Shown here: one piece after another, positions 27,703 through 38,694 of the stretch
How the letters are laid out: the number at the start of each line of letters is the position of its first letter
Numbering within the stretch: position 1 is the stretch's first letter
NCBI GenBank assembly: GCA_030747695.1
Contig: JASLKG010000002.1
Location: 101,502 to 165,501 of the forward strand
Source of the DNA: Candidatus Poseidoniaceae archaeon
Lineage (GTDB): Archaea > Thermoplasmatota > Poseidoniia > Poseidoniales > Poseidoniaceae
Length of the DNA: 64,000 bases
Direction of reading: 5' to 3'
Position numbers and translations under genes: made by a program
Notes under the pieces: generated by a model
The model's input: only the letters and a program-made list of their open reading frames with translations
What the model was told of the DNA's origin: nothing
The model's database searches: none

Positions 27703-30117
27703 TCACGAACCACACATAAGACAGTCATCTGGAGCGTCTAGGCTACATGCTATTGCTTCCAAACTAGTTGCTTCGTCGGCACGACTAGCTAAACCTTCGA
27801 CTGTTTCATCGTTTACTTTCTGTTCAACTGTAAATTGTATAGCGTCTGTAGCAGCCTTAGTCCTTAGATAGTACATACCTGTCTTTAGGCCTTTTCTCCA
27901 ACCATAAAAGTGCATTGATGTAACCTTAGCGGGATTTGCATCTGTCATGTGAATGTTTAGCGATTGTGATTGGTCTATATATGCACCTCTATCAGCTGCC
28001 ATATCAATGACATGCCGTTGCCTTATTTCCCATGTAGTCTTATACAATTCTTTGATATCTTCTGGAATTCTTTCAATCGCTTGAACTGAACCTCTTTGAC
28101 GTAAGATCTCGTCCTTCATTTCAAAAGACCACAAATTGCGTTCAATTAAATCACTAACTAAATGCCTATTTGGCACAATAAATTCTCCAGATAATGTTCT
28201 ACGCACATATAAATTCGAAGTAAAGGCTTCAAAGCATTCATTGTTTCCGAGTATTTGGCTAGTTGAAGCAGTGGGCATAGGGGCAAGTAGTAACGAATTT
28301 CTCATTCCATTCTCTACAATTTCCTTCCTTAGAGTATCCCAATCCCATCTCCCTGAATGTTCGGTCATGCCCCACAAATCAGGCTGTAGTATGCCTTTAC
28401 TTGCAGGTGATCCCTCGAAAGTAGAATATGGTCCTTCTAACTTTGCAGCATCTAAACTTGCTTGGCATGCTGCGAAATATATTGTTTCGAAGATTTCTTT
28501 ATTCAACTGCTTGGCCCCATCGGACTCAAATGGTAATTTCAACATTGCAAATGTATCAGCCAAACCTTGAACACCAAGTCCTATTGGCCGATGGCGCATG
28601 TTAGAATTTCTTGCTTCCTCTACTGGATAGAAATTAACATCAATTACTCTATTCAAATTACCTGTTGCATGATAGGTTACTTCATACAATTTTTTATGGT
28701 CATATGTCATAGATGCTAAGTCAACAAATTTTGGAAGTGCTATCGATGCCAGATTACAAACAGCAACTTCATCTGGTGCAGTATATTCAATAATCTCTGT
28801 GCAAAGATTTGATGAACGTATTGTCCCTAAATTTTTCTGATTGGATTTTTCATTACAGGCGTCTTTATACAACATATATGGCGTTCCTGTTTCAATTTGT
28901 GATTGAGTTATTGCATCCCAAAGATCTCGTGCTTTAACCGTCTTTCTTGCCCTACCTTCAGACTCATATTTTGCATATAACTCTCTGAAGTCATCTCCAT
29001 AAGTGTCGTGTAGTCCTGGGCATTCATTTGGACAAAATAGTGACCATTCAGCATTACCTTCGACTCTTTCCATGAACAAATCAGGAGTCCAAAGAGCATA
29101 GAACAAATCCCTTGCACGCATTTCTTCCTTTCCATGATTTTTACGCAAATCCAAAAATTCAAAAATATCTGGATGCCAAGGTTCTAGATAAATTGCAATT
29201 GAGCCTTTTCTCTTGCCTCCTCCCTGGTCAACATATCTAGCTGTCTGATCAAACACCTTCAACATTGGAACTAAGCCATTCGAAGTCCCATTTGTGCCCT
29301 TAATATACGAACCTTTAGACCTTATTTGGTGCACTGAGAGGCCAATTCCTCCTGCTGATTTTGAGATTCTTGCACATTGATGAAGTGTATCATATATTCC
29401 ATCAAGTGAATCATCTTGCATAGTTAGCAAGAAACATGAGGACATCTGAGGAGTAGGTGTACCTGAATTAAATAGTGTAGGTGTTGCATGAGTAAACCAC
29501 CCCTCACTCATCAGATCATAAGTCTTGAGAGCGTTCTCAATGTTATCATGATGTATCCCTACAGATACTCTCATCAGCATGTGCTGAGGTCTTTCAGCCA
29601 CCTCGCCATTAAGTCGGAGCATATATGAGCGTTCTAGAGTTTTGAATCCAAAATAATCATAATTATGATCACGGTCATAATCTATGTGATTATCTAGAAT
29701 TTCTTTGTTATCCATTATTATTTTGTAAACTTCTTCTGAGATTAACGGTGCATGCTTACCTGATTCTGGATCTATATAGCTGCGCAAATCTTCTGTGACA
29801 TCACTAAACTTATCTTTAGTTGATCTGTGAAGGTTATCGATACAAATACGAGCTGCTAATTTTGAATAATCTGGATGATTTGCTGCTAATGATGCTGCTG
29901 TTTCGGCTGCTAATTCATCTAATTCCGAGGTAGTGACACCATCATATAGCCCCTCAATAACTAATTTTGCCACATATCCATGGTCTACCCAATCTGGATT
30001 AAGTCCATGAGATAATTTTGCAAGTTTTTCCTGAATCGCGTCAAATCTAACATCCTCTTTTTCGCCATTTCTCTTTACAACTTGTAAGCCCAAATTTATC
30101 CCTCCAGTATGTGTCAT
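27703..30117 (-). CDS. nrdA: Ribonucleoside-diphosphate reductase, class Ia large subunit (eukaryote-like)
   Basis: ATP-cone N-terminus, [39 protein letters not shown]-terminal CLMCGS. Confidence 0.96.
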   Translation of the reverse strand: MTHTGGINLGLQVVKRNGEKEDVRFDAIQEKLAKLSHGLNPDWVDHGYVAKLVIEGLYDGVTTSELDELAAETAASLAANHPDYSKLAARICIDNLHRSTKDKFSDVTEDLRSYIDPESGKHAPLISEEVYKIIMDNKEILDNHIDYDRDHNYDYFGFKTLERSYMLRLNGEVAERPQHMLMRVSVGIHHDNIENALKTYDLMSEGWFTHATPTLFNSGTPTPQMSSCFLLTMQDDSLDGIYDTLHQCARISKSAGGIGLSVHQIRSKGSYIKGTNGTSNGLVPMLKVFDQTARYVDQGGGKRKGSIAIYLEPWHPDIFEFLDLRKNHGKEEMRARDLFYALWTPDLFMERVEGNAEWSLFCPNECPGLHDTYGDDFRELYAKYESEGRARKTVKARDLWDAITQSQIETGTPYMLYKDACNEKSNQKNLGTIRSSNLCTEIIEYTAPDEVAVCNLASIALPKFVDLASMTYDHKKLYEVTYHATGNLNRVIDVNFYPVEEARNSNMRHRPIGLGVQGLADTFAMLKLPFESDGAKQLNKEIFETIYFAACQASLDAAKLEGPYSTFEGSPASKGILQPDLWGMTEHSGRWDWDTLRKEIVENGMRNSLLLAPMPTASTSQILGNNECFEAFTSNLYVRRTLSGEFIVPNRHLVSDLIERNLWSFEMKDEILRQRGSVQAIERIPEDIKELYKTTWEIRQRHVIDMAADRGAYIDQSQSLNIHMTDANPAKVTSMHFYGWRKGLKTGMYYLRTKAATDAIQFTVEQKVNDETVEGLASRADEATSLEAIACSLDAPDDCLMCGS

Positions 30118-30152
30118 GTAAGCGCGAGTAACCGTCTTCGTACGCGGACGGT

Positions 30153-31187
30153 TTAGAAGTCTTCCTCCATGGAGAAGCGTTGTTGTACCGCTCCTAAAGA
30201 GGAACTAGCTTTTACGCCCGCTTTTTGATATTCCCCAACTCTCTTTTCAAAGAAATTGGTTTTACCTTGCATAGAAATCATTTCCATCCAAGGGAAGGGG
30301 TTTTCAGCATTATACAGCTTAGTAACTCCCAAAGAAAGTAATAATCTATCGGCAACAAATTCGATATATTGATTCATGTGTTTTGAATTCATCCCAATTA
30401 ATGAAACCGGTAAGGCCTTAGTCACAAATTCTTTTTCGATTTCAACTGCTTCGGAAATGATCTGTCTAATTTTCATTTCTCCAGCTCCTCTAACTAATTT
30501 TGAATGTAAAAGGCATGCAAAATCACAATGTAATCCTTCATCTCGACTGATCAATTCATTAGAAAATGTCAAGCCTGGCATCAGGCCTCTTTTCTTGAGC
30601 CAAAATATTGCACAAAAAGATCCAGAAAAGAATATTCCTTCAACCGCAGCAAATGCCACTAACCTTTCTGCAAATGAGCCTTTCTTACGCTCAAGCCATT
30701 TCAATGCCCAATTACCTTTCTTCTTAACTGATGGTACCGTTTCTAGTGCTTTGAATAGGTGATCCTTTTCAATGGGGTCTTTGATGTATGTATCTATCAA
30801 TAAGGAATATGTTTCTGCATGAATATTCTCCATCATAATTTGGAACCCATAAAAGCATCTGGCTTCGGGCCACTGAACTTCATTTGAAAAATTCATCACT
30901 AGATTCTCATTCACTATGCCGTCTGATGCGGCGAAAAAGGCCAATACATGCTTGAGGAAATGTTGCTCATCTGGCGTCATTTTTGCCCAATCTTTTGGGT
31001 CTTCTCCGAGATCGATTTCTTCGGCAGTCCAAAAAGCAGCAGCATGATCCTTGTACATCTCCCAGATATCTGAATGGACAATTGGGAATAGGACGAATCT
31101 ATCGAGATTCTCTTCAAGCATCGGTTCTACGAACTCTGCTGAAAGGTCTAAATTGAACCCGTCTGTACTTTCTGTTTCTGGCTGCAA
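30153..31187 (-). CDS. nrdB: Ribonucleoside-diphosphate reductase small subunit (eukaryote-like)
   Basis: [83 protein letters not shown]. Confidence 0.96.
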   Translation of the reverse strand: MQPETESTDGFNLDLSAEFVEPMLEENLDRFVLFPIVHSDIWEMYKDHAAAFWTAEEIDLGEDPKDWAKMTPDEQHFLKHVLAFFAASDGIVNENLVMNFSNEVQWPEARCFYGFQIMMENIHAETYSLLIDTYIKDPIEKDHLFKALETVPSVKKKGNWALKWLERKKGSFAERLVAFAAVEGIFFSGSFCAIFWLKKRGLMPGLTFSNELISRDEGLHCDFACLLHSKLVRGAGEMKIRQIISEAVEIEKEFVTKALPVSLIGMNSKHMNQYIEFVADRLLLSLGVTKLYNAENPFPWMEMISMQGKTNFFEKRVGEYQKAGVKASSSLGAVQQRFSMEEDF

Positions 31188-31266
31188 TCATCTCCCTCCC
31201 TATCATTATGACAATCTCACACTCGCGGTGGAGTTTGTTGGCCGTTCAAAGTAGCCTATAAGCATA

Positions 31267-31284
31267 CACTATGGTAACATAGTG
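31267..31284. promoter_or_regulatory. Perfect inverted repeat CACTATG-GTAA-CATAGTG in the divergent nrdB/dut intergenic region
   Basis: 7-bp arms, 4-nt spacer, close to a CCTATAAGC TATA-like stretch. Confidence 0.5.
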
Positions 31285-31429
31285 AGGATGTGAATTAAGC
31301 TGCACTTTGAAGATGGTTCGGCTCGCATAATACCAGTGTCAAGGGTTTATGATTTCTATCAATAAATCAAATGACTAAAGTAAAAAAAAGAACAAAAGTA
31401 TTGAGTGCATCCTTCACTTGGGTTACACT

Positions 31430-31882
31430 ATGTCCAGAGATGAGGTTGATGTTCTCTTTGCGAAACTAGATCCTGAAGCACATGCACCAACTAGGGGTTC
31501 AAATGCTGCGGCAGGGTGGGATCTTAGAGCATTAGAAGAAACAACTGTCTTAAAGGGTAAATCTACCAAAATAAGAACGGGTTTGGCTGTAGCGATACCA
31601 GATGGCTGGGAAGGTCAAATAAGATCACGATCATCATTAGGCGCTAAAGGTATGATTATGCCAAATGGAGTTGGGACTATTGACTCAGATTATCGCGGTG
31701 AATTGTTAGTCCTAGCTACATGGATTGGAGAAGGTGAAGCCTTCACTATTGCAAAAAATGAACGGATTGCTCAAATGCTTATTGCACCTGTTCCAATAAC
31801 GACCTATACCGAAGTTGATTTTGAGAGCCTATCCAACACCGAAAGAGGAGATGGTGGTTTTGGCTCTAGTGGTCGGTTTTGA
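31430..31882 (+). CDS. dut: dUTP diphosphatase (dUTPase)
   Basis: AGWDLRALEET, RSSLGAKGMIMPNGVGTIDSDYRGEL, ERGDGGFGSSGRF motifs. Confidence 0.95.
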   Translation: MSRDEVDVLFAKLDPEAHAPTRGSNAAAGWDLRALEETTVLKGKSTKIRTGLAVAIPDGWEGQIRSRSSLGAKGMIMPNGVGTIDSDYRGELLVLATWIGEGEAFTIAKNERIAQMLIAPVPITTYTEVDFESLSNTERGDGGFGSSGRF

Positions 31883-31891
31883 GGAATAGAT

Positions 31892-32521
31892 ATGCGAAAT
31901 ATCTCCATTAATAAAATTGGCCTAATAGAACATTCAGAGGCTGATAAACTAATGCGTGATTTACAGAAAAAAAGAATTGATAACCGAATTGAAGATACTC
32001 TATTAATTTGTGAGCATCCAGAGATAGTTACAATTGGACCTAGAGCAATTAATGATGGTATAAAGGCTCCTCTAGGTTATGATTCCACTCCAGTTGACAG
32101 GGGAGGAGGTTTGACGTGGCATGGCCCTGGACAATTGATTATCTATCCAATAATTAAGTGGGATTTAGAAGGTGAATCAAATGTTAAATCTATAATTTCA
32201 TTAATTGAGCAGTGGGTAATCAATGCATTAGAAAAATTGGGGATCAAGGGAACCAGAAATAAAAAAATGCAAGGTGTATGGATAAATCAAAACAAAATAT
32301 GCTCAATAGGATTATCTTTCTTAAGGTGGACAAGTAGACACGGATTTACAATAAATTGCAACACACCATCTGGTAGATTAGAGGGAGTTAGCGGTTGTGG
32401 TTTAGGTGCTGAAACAACAACTAGTCTTTCAGCTCTCGGGTATGAGATAAAAACTGAAGAAATATGTGAATCGTTAATTTCAACAATAGACACAATTAAC
32501 AGGACGGTAAAGAATGACTAG
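31892..32521 (+). CDS. lipB: Lipoyl(octanoyl) transferase
   Basis: VDRGGGLTWHGPGQLIIYPI, GVWINQNKICSIGLSFLRWTSRHGFTINCNT. Confidence 0.94.
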   Translation: MRNISINKIGLIEHSEADKLMRDLQKKRIDNRIEDTLLICEHPEIVTIGPRAINDGIKAPLGYDSTPVDRGGGLTWHGPGQLIIYPIIKWDLEGESNVKSIISLIEQWVINALEKLGIKGTRNKKMQGVWINQNKICSIGLSFLRWTSRHGFTINCNTPSGRLEGVSGCGLGAETTTSLSALGYEIKTEEICESLISTIDTINRTVKND

Positions 32522-33626
32522 TTTTCATCCAGAAGTTGGTGCTGCGGCGAAAGGCGAAGAGATACCACCAGTATCTTATCTAGATTGGTACATACCAAAA
32601 ATAAGGGAAAATAGGCCATATGATTTATCCCGAAGCGGTTTGCAATTTGAGTGGGATCTGTCTGAAGTAAAAGAGGCTTGGAAAGATCATAGAAGGTTTG
32701 GAGGAGACGAACGAAATTTAGTTGCAAGTAGATATGATGTCGATGTCGACAATGTTCAATTGTGCCATGGTGCTACTCAGGGATTGACTCTGGCGATATT
32801 AGCCGCATCCAAGGGAGGGCGTGTTGCTGTAGAAATGCCCTCTTATGGTCCTGTAAGCCAAACTGCACGCATCTTGGGTTTAGAGACAATAGCAATTAAT
32901 CGGGTTCCAAAAAAAGGCTATTGGCCTATAGAAAGGGAAACATGGGCTAGAATAATACCTGATGTTGACATGGTAGTAATCACATCTCATCTGAATCCAA
33001 CAGGGTGGCCACTAAGTCTTAATGACCGTGAGTGGTTGAGCAATTTATGCAGGGAAAATGATACAATAATTGTATGTGATGAAGTTTATGCTGACGCTGA
33101 TCCAAAATGGACACCTATGCATCAAGAAGGTGAGCATTGTATTACAATTAATTCACTAACCAAGGTTCATGGTTTAGGAGTTTTACGATATGGATGGATT
33201 ATCGGAAGTGAAGAGATTATTATTCGCGTCCGTAGAGCTTTCCATAATTTCGAAGGAATGATGGCTTCACCAAGCATACAATATGCTGAAATGGCTTTCC
33301 AAAAACTTGACAACACAATTGACCGTATATTGCGCTATAGAACAAACAACTTAAGCAAGTTAAACTCAATGTTAGAACGCCTTGAAATCGACTGGATTCC
33401 CCCCCCTTGTGGAGTTTTTGGGGCTTTTAGATTACCTGGTATTGACACTATGGAAATGATCGAAACAATAGGAACTGAGAGGGGTTTTCTAGCTGTACCG
33501 GGGTGTATGTTTGGAAAAGGCTTGGAAGATTGGCTAAGAGTTGCATGGTCGGTTGATGAGACTAGTTTCGAAAAATCACTAGAGGTTTTGGAATCTGTGC
33601 TACGCACAGCAATGAACATAACTTGA
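32514..33626 (+). CDS. Pyridoxal-phosphate aminotransferase, class I/II
   Basis: LCHGATQGLTLAIL, VVITSHLNPTGWPLS, ITINSLTKVHGLGVLRYGWIIG (Lys in SLTK). Confidence 0.9.
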   Translation: MTSFHPEVGAAAKGEEIPPVSYLDWYIPKIRENRPYDLSRSGLQFEWDLSEVKEAWKDHRRFGGDERNLVASRYDVDVDNVQLCHGATQGLTLAILAASKGGRVAVEMPSYGPVSQTARILGLETIAINRVPKKGYWPIERETWARIIPDVDMVVITSHLNPTGWPLSLNDREWLSNLCRENDTIIVCDEVYADADPKWTPMHQEGEHCITINSLTKVHGLGVLRYGWIIGSEEIIIRVRRAFHNFEGMMASPSIQYAEMAFQKLDNTIDRILRYRTNNLSKLNSMLERLEIDWIPPPCGVFGAFRLPGIDTMEMIETIGTERGFLAVPGCMFGKGLEDWLRVAWSVDETSFEKSLEVLESVLRTAMNIT

Positions 33627-33653
33627 TACGATATTGCATCCGGGAGTATATTG

Positions 33654-34220
33654 ATGGGCGAGACCGTTCTAGTGATATCTGGTGCTTCTGGCGCCATTTA
33701 CGGTGTAAGACTCGCTGAAATATTAGGTCCAAAAGCACGACTTGTAGTTACTGATGCTGGCAGACTTACATTAAAACATGAATGTGAAGGTTTAACTCCT
33801 GAAGAACTTGCGGAAAGAACTGGTTCTACTTTAGAATCTAATGATGATATTGCGGCAAAATCCGCGTCTGGTTCTGCACAAATAGATGCAGTTGTAATTT
33901 GTCCATGCAGTGGAACAACACTTGGGAAGTTAGCATCGGGAATTGGTGACAATTTGGCTACAAGGTCAGGAATCGTTGCACTTAAGGAAAAGAGGAAGTT
34001 GATTATAGTGCCACGTGAAACACCATATGCAACTGTGCATTTAGAAAATTTAACAAAACTATCTTCATGGGGAGCTATAGTTTTACCCGCATCTCCTGGG
34101 TTCTACAATCTTCCAAAAACAATAGATGATATGGTTGATTTCGTGGTATCTAGAATTCTTGATCACTTAGGACACAATAATGATTTGTCAAAACGTTGGA
34201 CTGGGGAGGAATTAACTTGA
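33654..34220 (+). CDS. ubiX: UbiX/Pad1-family flavin prenyltransferase
   Basis: VLVISGASGAIYGVRLAEIL, CPCSGTTLGKLASGIGDNLATR, PRETPYATVHLENLTKLSSWGAIVLPASPGFY. Confidence 0.93.
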   Translation: MGETVLVISGASGAIYGVRLAEILGPKARLVVTDAGRLTLKHECEGLTPEELAERTGSTLESNDDIAAKSASGSAQIDAVVICPCSGTTLGKLASGIGDNLATRSGIVALKEKRKLIIVPRETPYATVHLENLTKLSSWGAIVLPASPGFYNLPKTIDDMVDFVVSRILDHLGHNNDLSKRWTGEELT

Positions 34221-35824
34221 GTGATGAACCCTATGAAGCAGAATTAGTTGATTTTGAAGTAGCGGATTTGTCAAGAGAAAAGGATCTCTTTAAGCCATTG
34301 TTCGATAGGATCTTACTTGGCACATTTGTTGTATTGTTTCTTACATCTGCAACGCTATATTATGTACTTTCAGATTCCGAGATGATAAATTACTCACAGC
34401 CTGATTTCGATCAAGAAAGCGCACGCACATACGCAGAAGATCTGATTGCACTTGGGCACCCTGACTGGAAAGGTAGGATGTCCGGATCCGCAGAAGAGTT
34501 AGCCACTGCTGAATACATAATACAACACTTCGAGGATTTAGGGTATCAGCCCCAATTAAACACTTACCAAGTTCCTATGCACAGCATAGATGGTGAGCCT
34601 AGTTTGAGTGTGTGCACCCCTGGAAGTACTTCTGGTCTAATAGTTCCCTGTTCGCCTGCTGATTTTGGAGCCAATATTCAAACATTCAATCACCGTATGG
34701 ATTATGTAATACAGGGATTTTCAGGTCGAGAGGACATAGGATTCGGAGACAATGTTGATGTTATACACTTGGGTAATGGAAGTGATGATTCGCTTTGGGC
34801 TGCGGCCTCAGGTAGCGTAGGATATATCGTTGGCGGAGGTTCAATTGGAGGTAACACCCAAATCATGACTAAAGCTATTGAAAATGGGCTTACTTCCGTC
34901 ATACGTGTAAACAAGGATTACAATTGTGGAAAAATAGAGGGTAATGATTGTGTACCAATTTTCAAAGGAACAAGCATCGATGCAATGAAGGAAGCAAATG
35001 GTGGAACTATTCCAAATGATATTGCGTTTATTGCCATGAGTAAGGATGCTGGAGAGATATTTGAAGAAATTGTGATTAATGGGTCAGGTAGATTAGAAAT
35101 GATGATTGATGTTACCAATGACAATGATTTGACAATTAGAGTTCCTTGCGGTATAATGTATGGCACAACTGAAGAGTTATTGATTGTTGGAGGGCACCAC
35201 GATACTGTTTATCATGGGCCTGGAGCAGTAGATGACACCTCTGGAACTGCCAGTGTATTGGAAATGGCGAGAATGTTTTCAGAAATCTTTGCGGAGAAAG
35301 GCATACCTGATCGTACAGTTAAATTTTGTACATGGGGAGGTGAAGAAGAAGGTTTGTGGGGAAGTACTTACTACGTTAATGATAACAAAGAAGACTTAAC
35401 AAAAAACTTGAGACTTTATGTTAATTTAGACATGAACCATGTAGACATAGACTATTCTGAAAGGGGCAATACTGTCAGACTATTTGCAAACCATCCTGAA
35501 GATTATCAACACATAAGTGACATTACAGTACAATACCTAGATGATAATCCTGATATTGCCTCGAAATATGAAATACTATTGTATCTCCTTGATGGCGACC
35601 AAGGTAGTGACAAAGAAATGCCTTGCAATTCAGATCACTGCCCCTTTGTATACCAATTAGATGATGGAAAAAGAGGACGAGCAGCAGTTTGCTATGGTAG
35701 TGGTTCTTGGGAATATCACACATATCTTGATGATATTGATAGATTTAATGAAGAAAGTTTGGGTATTTCGGTTACAATATATGGAGCATATATTCAATAT
35801 TTAGCCTACAATATCGAATCCTGA
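34217..35824 (+). CDS. Membrane-anchored M28-family zinc aminopeptidase
   Basis: N-terminal TM; GGHHDTVYHGPGAVDDTSGTASVLEMARMF, GGEEEGLWGSTYYV; TTG start at 34217 overlaps the ubiX stop. Confidence 0.9.
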   Translation: MSDEPYEAELVDFEVADLSREKDLFKPLFDRILLGTFVVLFLTSATLYYVLSDSEMINYSQPDFDQESARTYAEDLIALGHPDWKGRMSGSAEELATAEYIIQHFEDLGYQPQLNTYQVPMHSIDGEPSLSVCTPGSTSGLIVPCSPADFGANIQTFNHRMDYVIQGFSGREDIGFGDNVDVIHLGNGSDDSLWAAASGSVGYIVGGGSIGGNTQIMTKAIENGLTSVIRVNKDYNCGKIEGNDCVPIFKGTSIDAMKEANGGTIPNDIAFIAMSKDAGEIFEEIVINGSGRLEMMIDVTNDNDLTIRVPCGIMYGTTEELLIVGGHHDTVYHGPGAVDDTSGTASVLEMARMFSEIFAEKGIPDRTVKFCTWGGEEEGLWGSTYYVNDNKEDLTKNLRLYVNLDMNHVDIDYSERGNTVRLFANHPEDYQHISDITVQYLDDNPDIASKYEILLYLLDGDQGSDKEMPCNSDHCPFVYQLDDGKRGRAAVCYGSGSWEYHTYLDDIDRFNEESLGISVTIYGAYIQYLAYNIES

Positions 35825-35825
35825 G

Positions 35826-36122
35826 GTGATTTATGTGGTCAAACCAAGTGCTCATGCTAGTCACATACTGGTAAAAAGTAAGGGAGAGGCTTCGCAATTA
35901 GCTTCTAATATTTCGAAACTAAAAGACTTTCAAAAATACGCTAGGAAAAAATCTGAATGCCCCTCAAGGCACAAAGGCGGTGACCTCGGTTGGTTTAGGC
36001 AGGGGCAAATGGTTTCTGCATTTGATCAAGCTGTTTGGTCGACTCCTGTAAAAACAGTATCTTTACCCATAAAAACTCAATTTGGATATCATTTGATATG
36101 GGTTCATGAAAGAGAAGAGTGA
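35826..36122 (+). CDS. Parvulin-type peptidyl-prolyl cis-trans isomerase
   Basis: AHASHILVKSKGEASQLA...GGDLGWFRQGQMVSAFDQAVW...KTQFGYHLIWV. Confidence 0.93.
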   Translation: MIYVVKPSAHASHILVKSKGEASQLASNISKLKDFQKYARKKSECPSRHKGGDLGWFRQGQMVSAFDQAVWSTPVKTVSLPIKTQFGYHLIWVHEREE

Positions 36123-36127
36123 TAATT

Positions 36128-36487
36128 ATGGTTACACGTGTAGGGCTTGAATCATATGAAGTTCTAGCTAAGCATGGAGCATACGATTTTGAGCATGAAA
36201 ATAAGCAGCCTTTTATTGTCAGTATTTGGGCAGAATTAACTGACAACATAAGTGAAGATGATCTTAATGCAACGCTTAATTATGCTGACTTACAAAAAAT
36301 AATACACAAAAATATTGTAGATTCAAAACCAGTAAAATTGATGGAAACACTTTGCAGCAATATCATAACTGACCTAGTTTCAAATAAATTAATTTCCTCA
36401 ATTTCAATACGCATTGAAAAACCAAATGCAAAATTGCCCTTCACTGGTGGATTGGCAGTTGTTGAGCATGAATGGGCGAGGGATTGA
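36128..36487 (+). CDS. folB: Dihydroneopterin aldolase-like protein
   Basis: VGLESYEVLAKHGAYDFEHENKQPFIVSIWAEL... NYADLQKIIHKNIVDSKPVKLMETLCSNI ... IEKPNAKLPFTGG. Confidence 0.85.
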   Translation: MVTRVGLESYEVLAKHGAYDFEHENKQPFIVSIWAELTDNISEDDLNATLNYADLQKIIHKNIVDSKPVKLMETLCSNIITDLVSNKLISSISIRIEKPNAKLPFTGGLAVVEHEWARD

Positions 36488-36513
36488 AGGGCCTTACCCC
36501 CACACGCCATTTT

Positions 36514-36990
36514 ATGAGTTCACCAAAACGTGTATTCGTTCCGTCGGTTACCGAGGAAAATGGAAACACAATTGGATTAGGTGTCTTTAGTTCTGAAGAA
36601 ACCGCTTGGAATGTTTTGAGGAGGTTTCTCAGAAAGTCACATCTCATGGCACTAAAGAGGTCAGATGTAGTGATCTGGGACGTTGACATTGTAGGTGAAG
36701 ATGGTATGACTGTTCTTTCTAGTATGCATTGCAGAGATTGTCCCGTCTGCGCACGTCGGACATTTTGGATAGACCTAGATACATTTTCAGCAATGTGCAC
36801 AGGTGTTGCATGTGAAGCTTGGATTGAGGATTCCACTATTGAACCTGGTAAGATCGATCTTGGTTGGCCTCCTACTCGATTCTTAAAACGTGTAGAAGAT
36901 GTAGAAGATGCATTAAGAGAACTGAAAAACCTTGGTGCTGAATTACAAGCTGCAGGTAATACCCCTTCTGAGCCATCACATGGATTCTAA
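36514..36990 (+). CDS. Conserved hypothetical protein with CRDCPVCARRTFW cysteine cluster
   Basis: ORF in line with the dut-folB gene string, 3' end overlapping argS convergently by 15 nt; CxxCxxC motif. Confidence 0.65.
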   Translation: MSSPKRVFVPSVTEENGNTIGLGVFSSEETAWNVLRRFLRKSHLMALKRSDVVIWDVDIVGEDGMTVLSSMHCRDCPVCARRTFWIDLDTFSAMCTGVACEAWIEDSTIEPGKIDLGWPPTRFLKRVEDVEDALRELKNLGAELQAAGNTPSEPSHGF

Positions 36991-38685
36991 TGGTATAACT
37001 CCAAGAGCATTCATTCCTTGTTCCAACATTACTCTCGCCCTTTCACTAATGCAAAAGTTGAATTCGTTTACTACACCCTCATTGATCACGTGACAATCTC
37101 TGTAAAAAGCATTGTATGCGGTTGCTAATTCTAGCATTTGCGTTGCATAAATGTGTGGCTTGTTGCCATTGACTGCCCTAGAAAGACGATCATGGTTTAT
37201 TGCCATAATTCGAAGTAATTCATACATTGAATCTCCAATCTCTCCGATCTCACATTCTGAAGGTTTTCGCCCTACCTTTTTTGCTATAGAACATGCCCTT
37301 GTATGAGAATACATGACAAATGGTGCGGATTCACCTTCGAAGGATAATGCCTCTTCCCAACGGAATGTAAAACCCTTATCTGGACTTACCTTGATAATAT
37401 TAAACCTAACTGCAGAAACACCTACTGCTTCAGCAATATGATTTATTTCTTCTTCACTTAAATCAGAACGTAAATCTCTAACTATTTTTGCTGCGTGTTC
37501 TTTAGCTTCCTCTAACAAATCATCCATGTAAACTACATTACCACGTCTCGTACTCATTTTCCCTTCTGGCAACTTAATGAACGCATAGAACATTACTTCT
37601 GGGACTTTATACCCTAACTCCTGCAATGTCAATCCTACCTGTTTAGATTGTAATTTGTGATCTTCGCCTAAGACATTTATCAATTTATCACATTGTCCCC
37701 ATTTCCATATATGGTAGGCTATATCTCTGGTTGCATATAGTGAAGATCCATCTCCTCGTCTGTAGAAAAATTCTGTTTTCCCCTTTAATCCTCTTTGACC
37801 TAGATCAAGAAATTTAGCGCCATTGTCCGCAGTACCAACAATTTCTAAATTTTCAAATGCTTCCATTAGTCTAGAAACGCTACCATCTACAACAAATTTA
37901 GATTCCTTAGTAAAGGTATCAAATTCAATTCCAAGCCTTGAAAGTGTCGCTAACATGCCATCCAATACTGGCGAATATGAATCTTCAAATTTGCTCAATA
38001 CTGTGTCGTCTCCGTTTTCTGAAGCATGTACCATACGACTAATCTCTGATTCGATTTCCTGATCCCCTTCCTGTCTTAACAGTTGAGCCGCCTGGTACCA
38101 TTTGACTGTCTCGTGATCAGATTTACCTTCCCATCTAGAATCTGAATCGGTGTTAGAATTAAGAATTTGATCTACTTTCTCTTTTGTTAAATTATCCAAA
38201 GCCCAAGCAAGTACTCCTACTTGCTTACCCATGTCATCAACGTAATATTCTGACCGTACAATATTCCCATAGTACCTGTGTAAGCGAACAAGTGAGTCAC
38301 CCAATATCGCGTTCCGTGCCCTTCCCACATGGAATGGGCCATTTGGATTAGCGCTTGTATGTTCAATTAGTACATTGGATTCTCCTGCATGTTCAAATCC
38401 TTTGATTACTTCTGCTGCAAGCCATTTTTTGTCTGCCCTGAAATTTAGATACCCTCCTACGGAATGAACATTACATTTGTCCGATAAGATTTCAGCAAGC
38501 TTTTTTGCGATCTCATTTGGGTCCTTTGACATCTCCTTAGCAAAAGAAAAACAAGGCAATGATAAGTCACCTTGATCTCTTTCCCTACTTTGACTAAGTG
38601 ATTTTTTCCAGTAGTCAGTATTGATCCCCAATTCTTCAAGGGCATCTCCGAGTAAAGGTTCGATTACTTTTCGCAATATTTCCAT
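36976..38685 (-). CDS. argS: Arginyl-tRNA synthetase
   Basis: EHTSANPNGPFHVGRARNAILGDSLVRLHRYYG (HIGH variant HVGR), KMSTRRGNVVYMDDLL. Confidence 0.97.
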   Translation of the reverse strand: MEILRKVIEPLLGDALEELGINTDYWKKSLSQSRERDQGDLSLPCFSFAKEMSKDPNEIAKKLAEILSDKCNVHSVGGYLNFRADKKWLAAEVIKGFEHAGESNVLIEHTSANPNGPFHVGRARNAILGDSLVRLHRYYGNIVRSEYYVDDMGKQVGVLAWALDNLTKEKVDQILNSNTDSDSRWEGKSDHETVKWYQAAQLLRQEGDQEIESEISRMVHASENGDDTVLSKFEDSYSPVLDGMLATLSRLGIEFDTFTKESKFVVDGSVSRLMEAFENLEIVGTADNGAKFLDLGQRGLKGKTEFFYRRGDGSSLYATRDIAYHIWKWGQCDKLINVLGEDHKLQSKQVGLTLQELGYKVPEVMFYAFIKLPEGKMSTRRGNVVYMDDLLEEAKEHAAKIVRDLRSDLSEEEINHIAEAVGVSAVRFNIIKVSPDKGFTFRWEEALSFEGESAPFVMYSHTRACSIAKKVGRKPSECEIGEIGDSMYELLRIMAINHDRLSRAVNGNKPHIYATQMLELATAYNAFYRDCHVINEGVVNEFNFCISERARVMLEQGMNALGVIPLESM

Positions 38686-38694
38686 TCTCTCACC

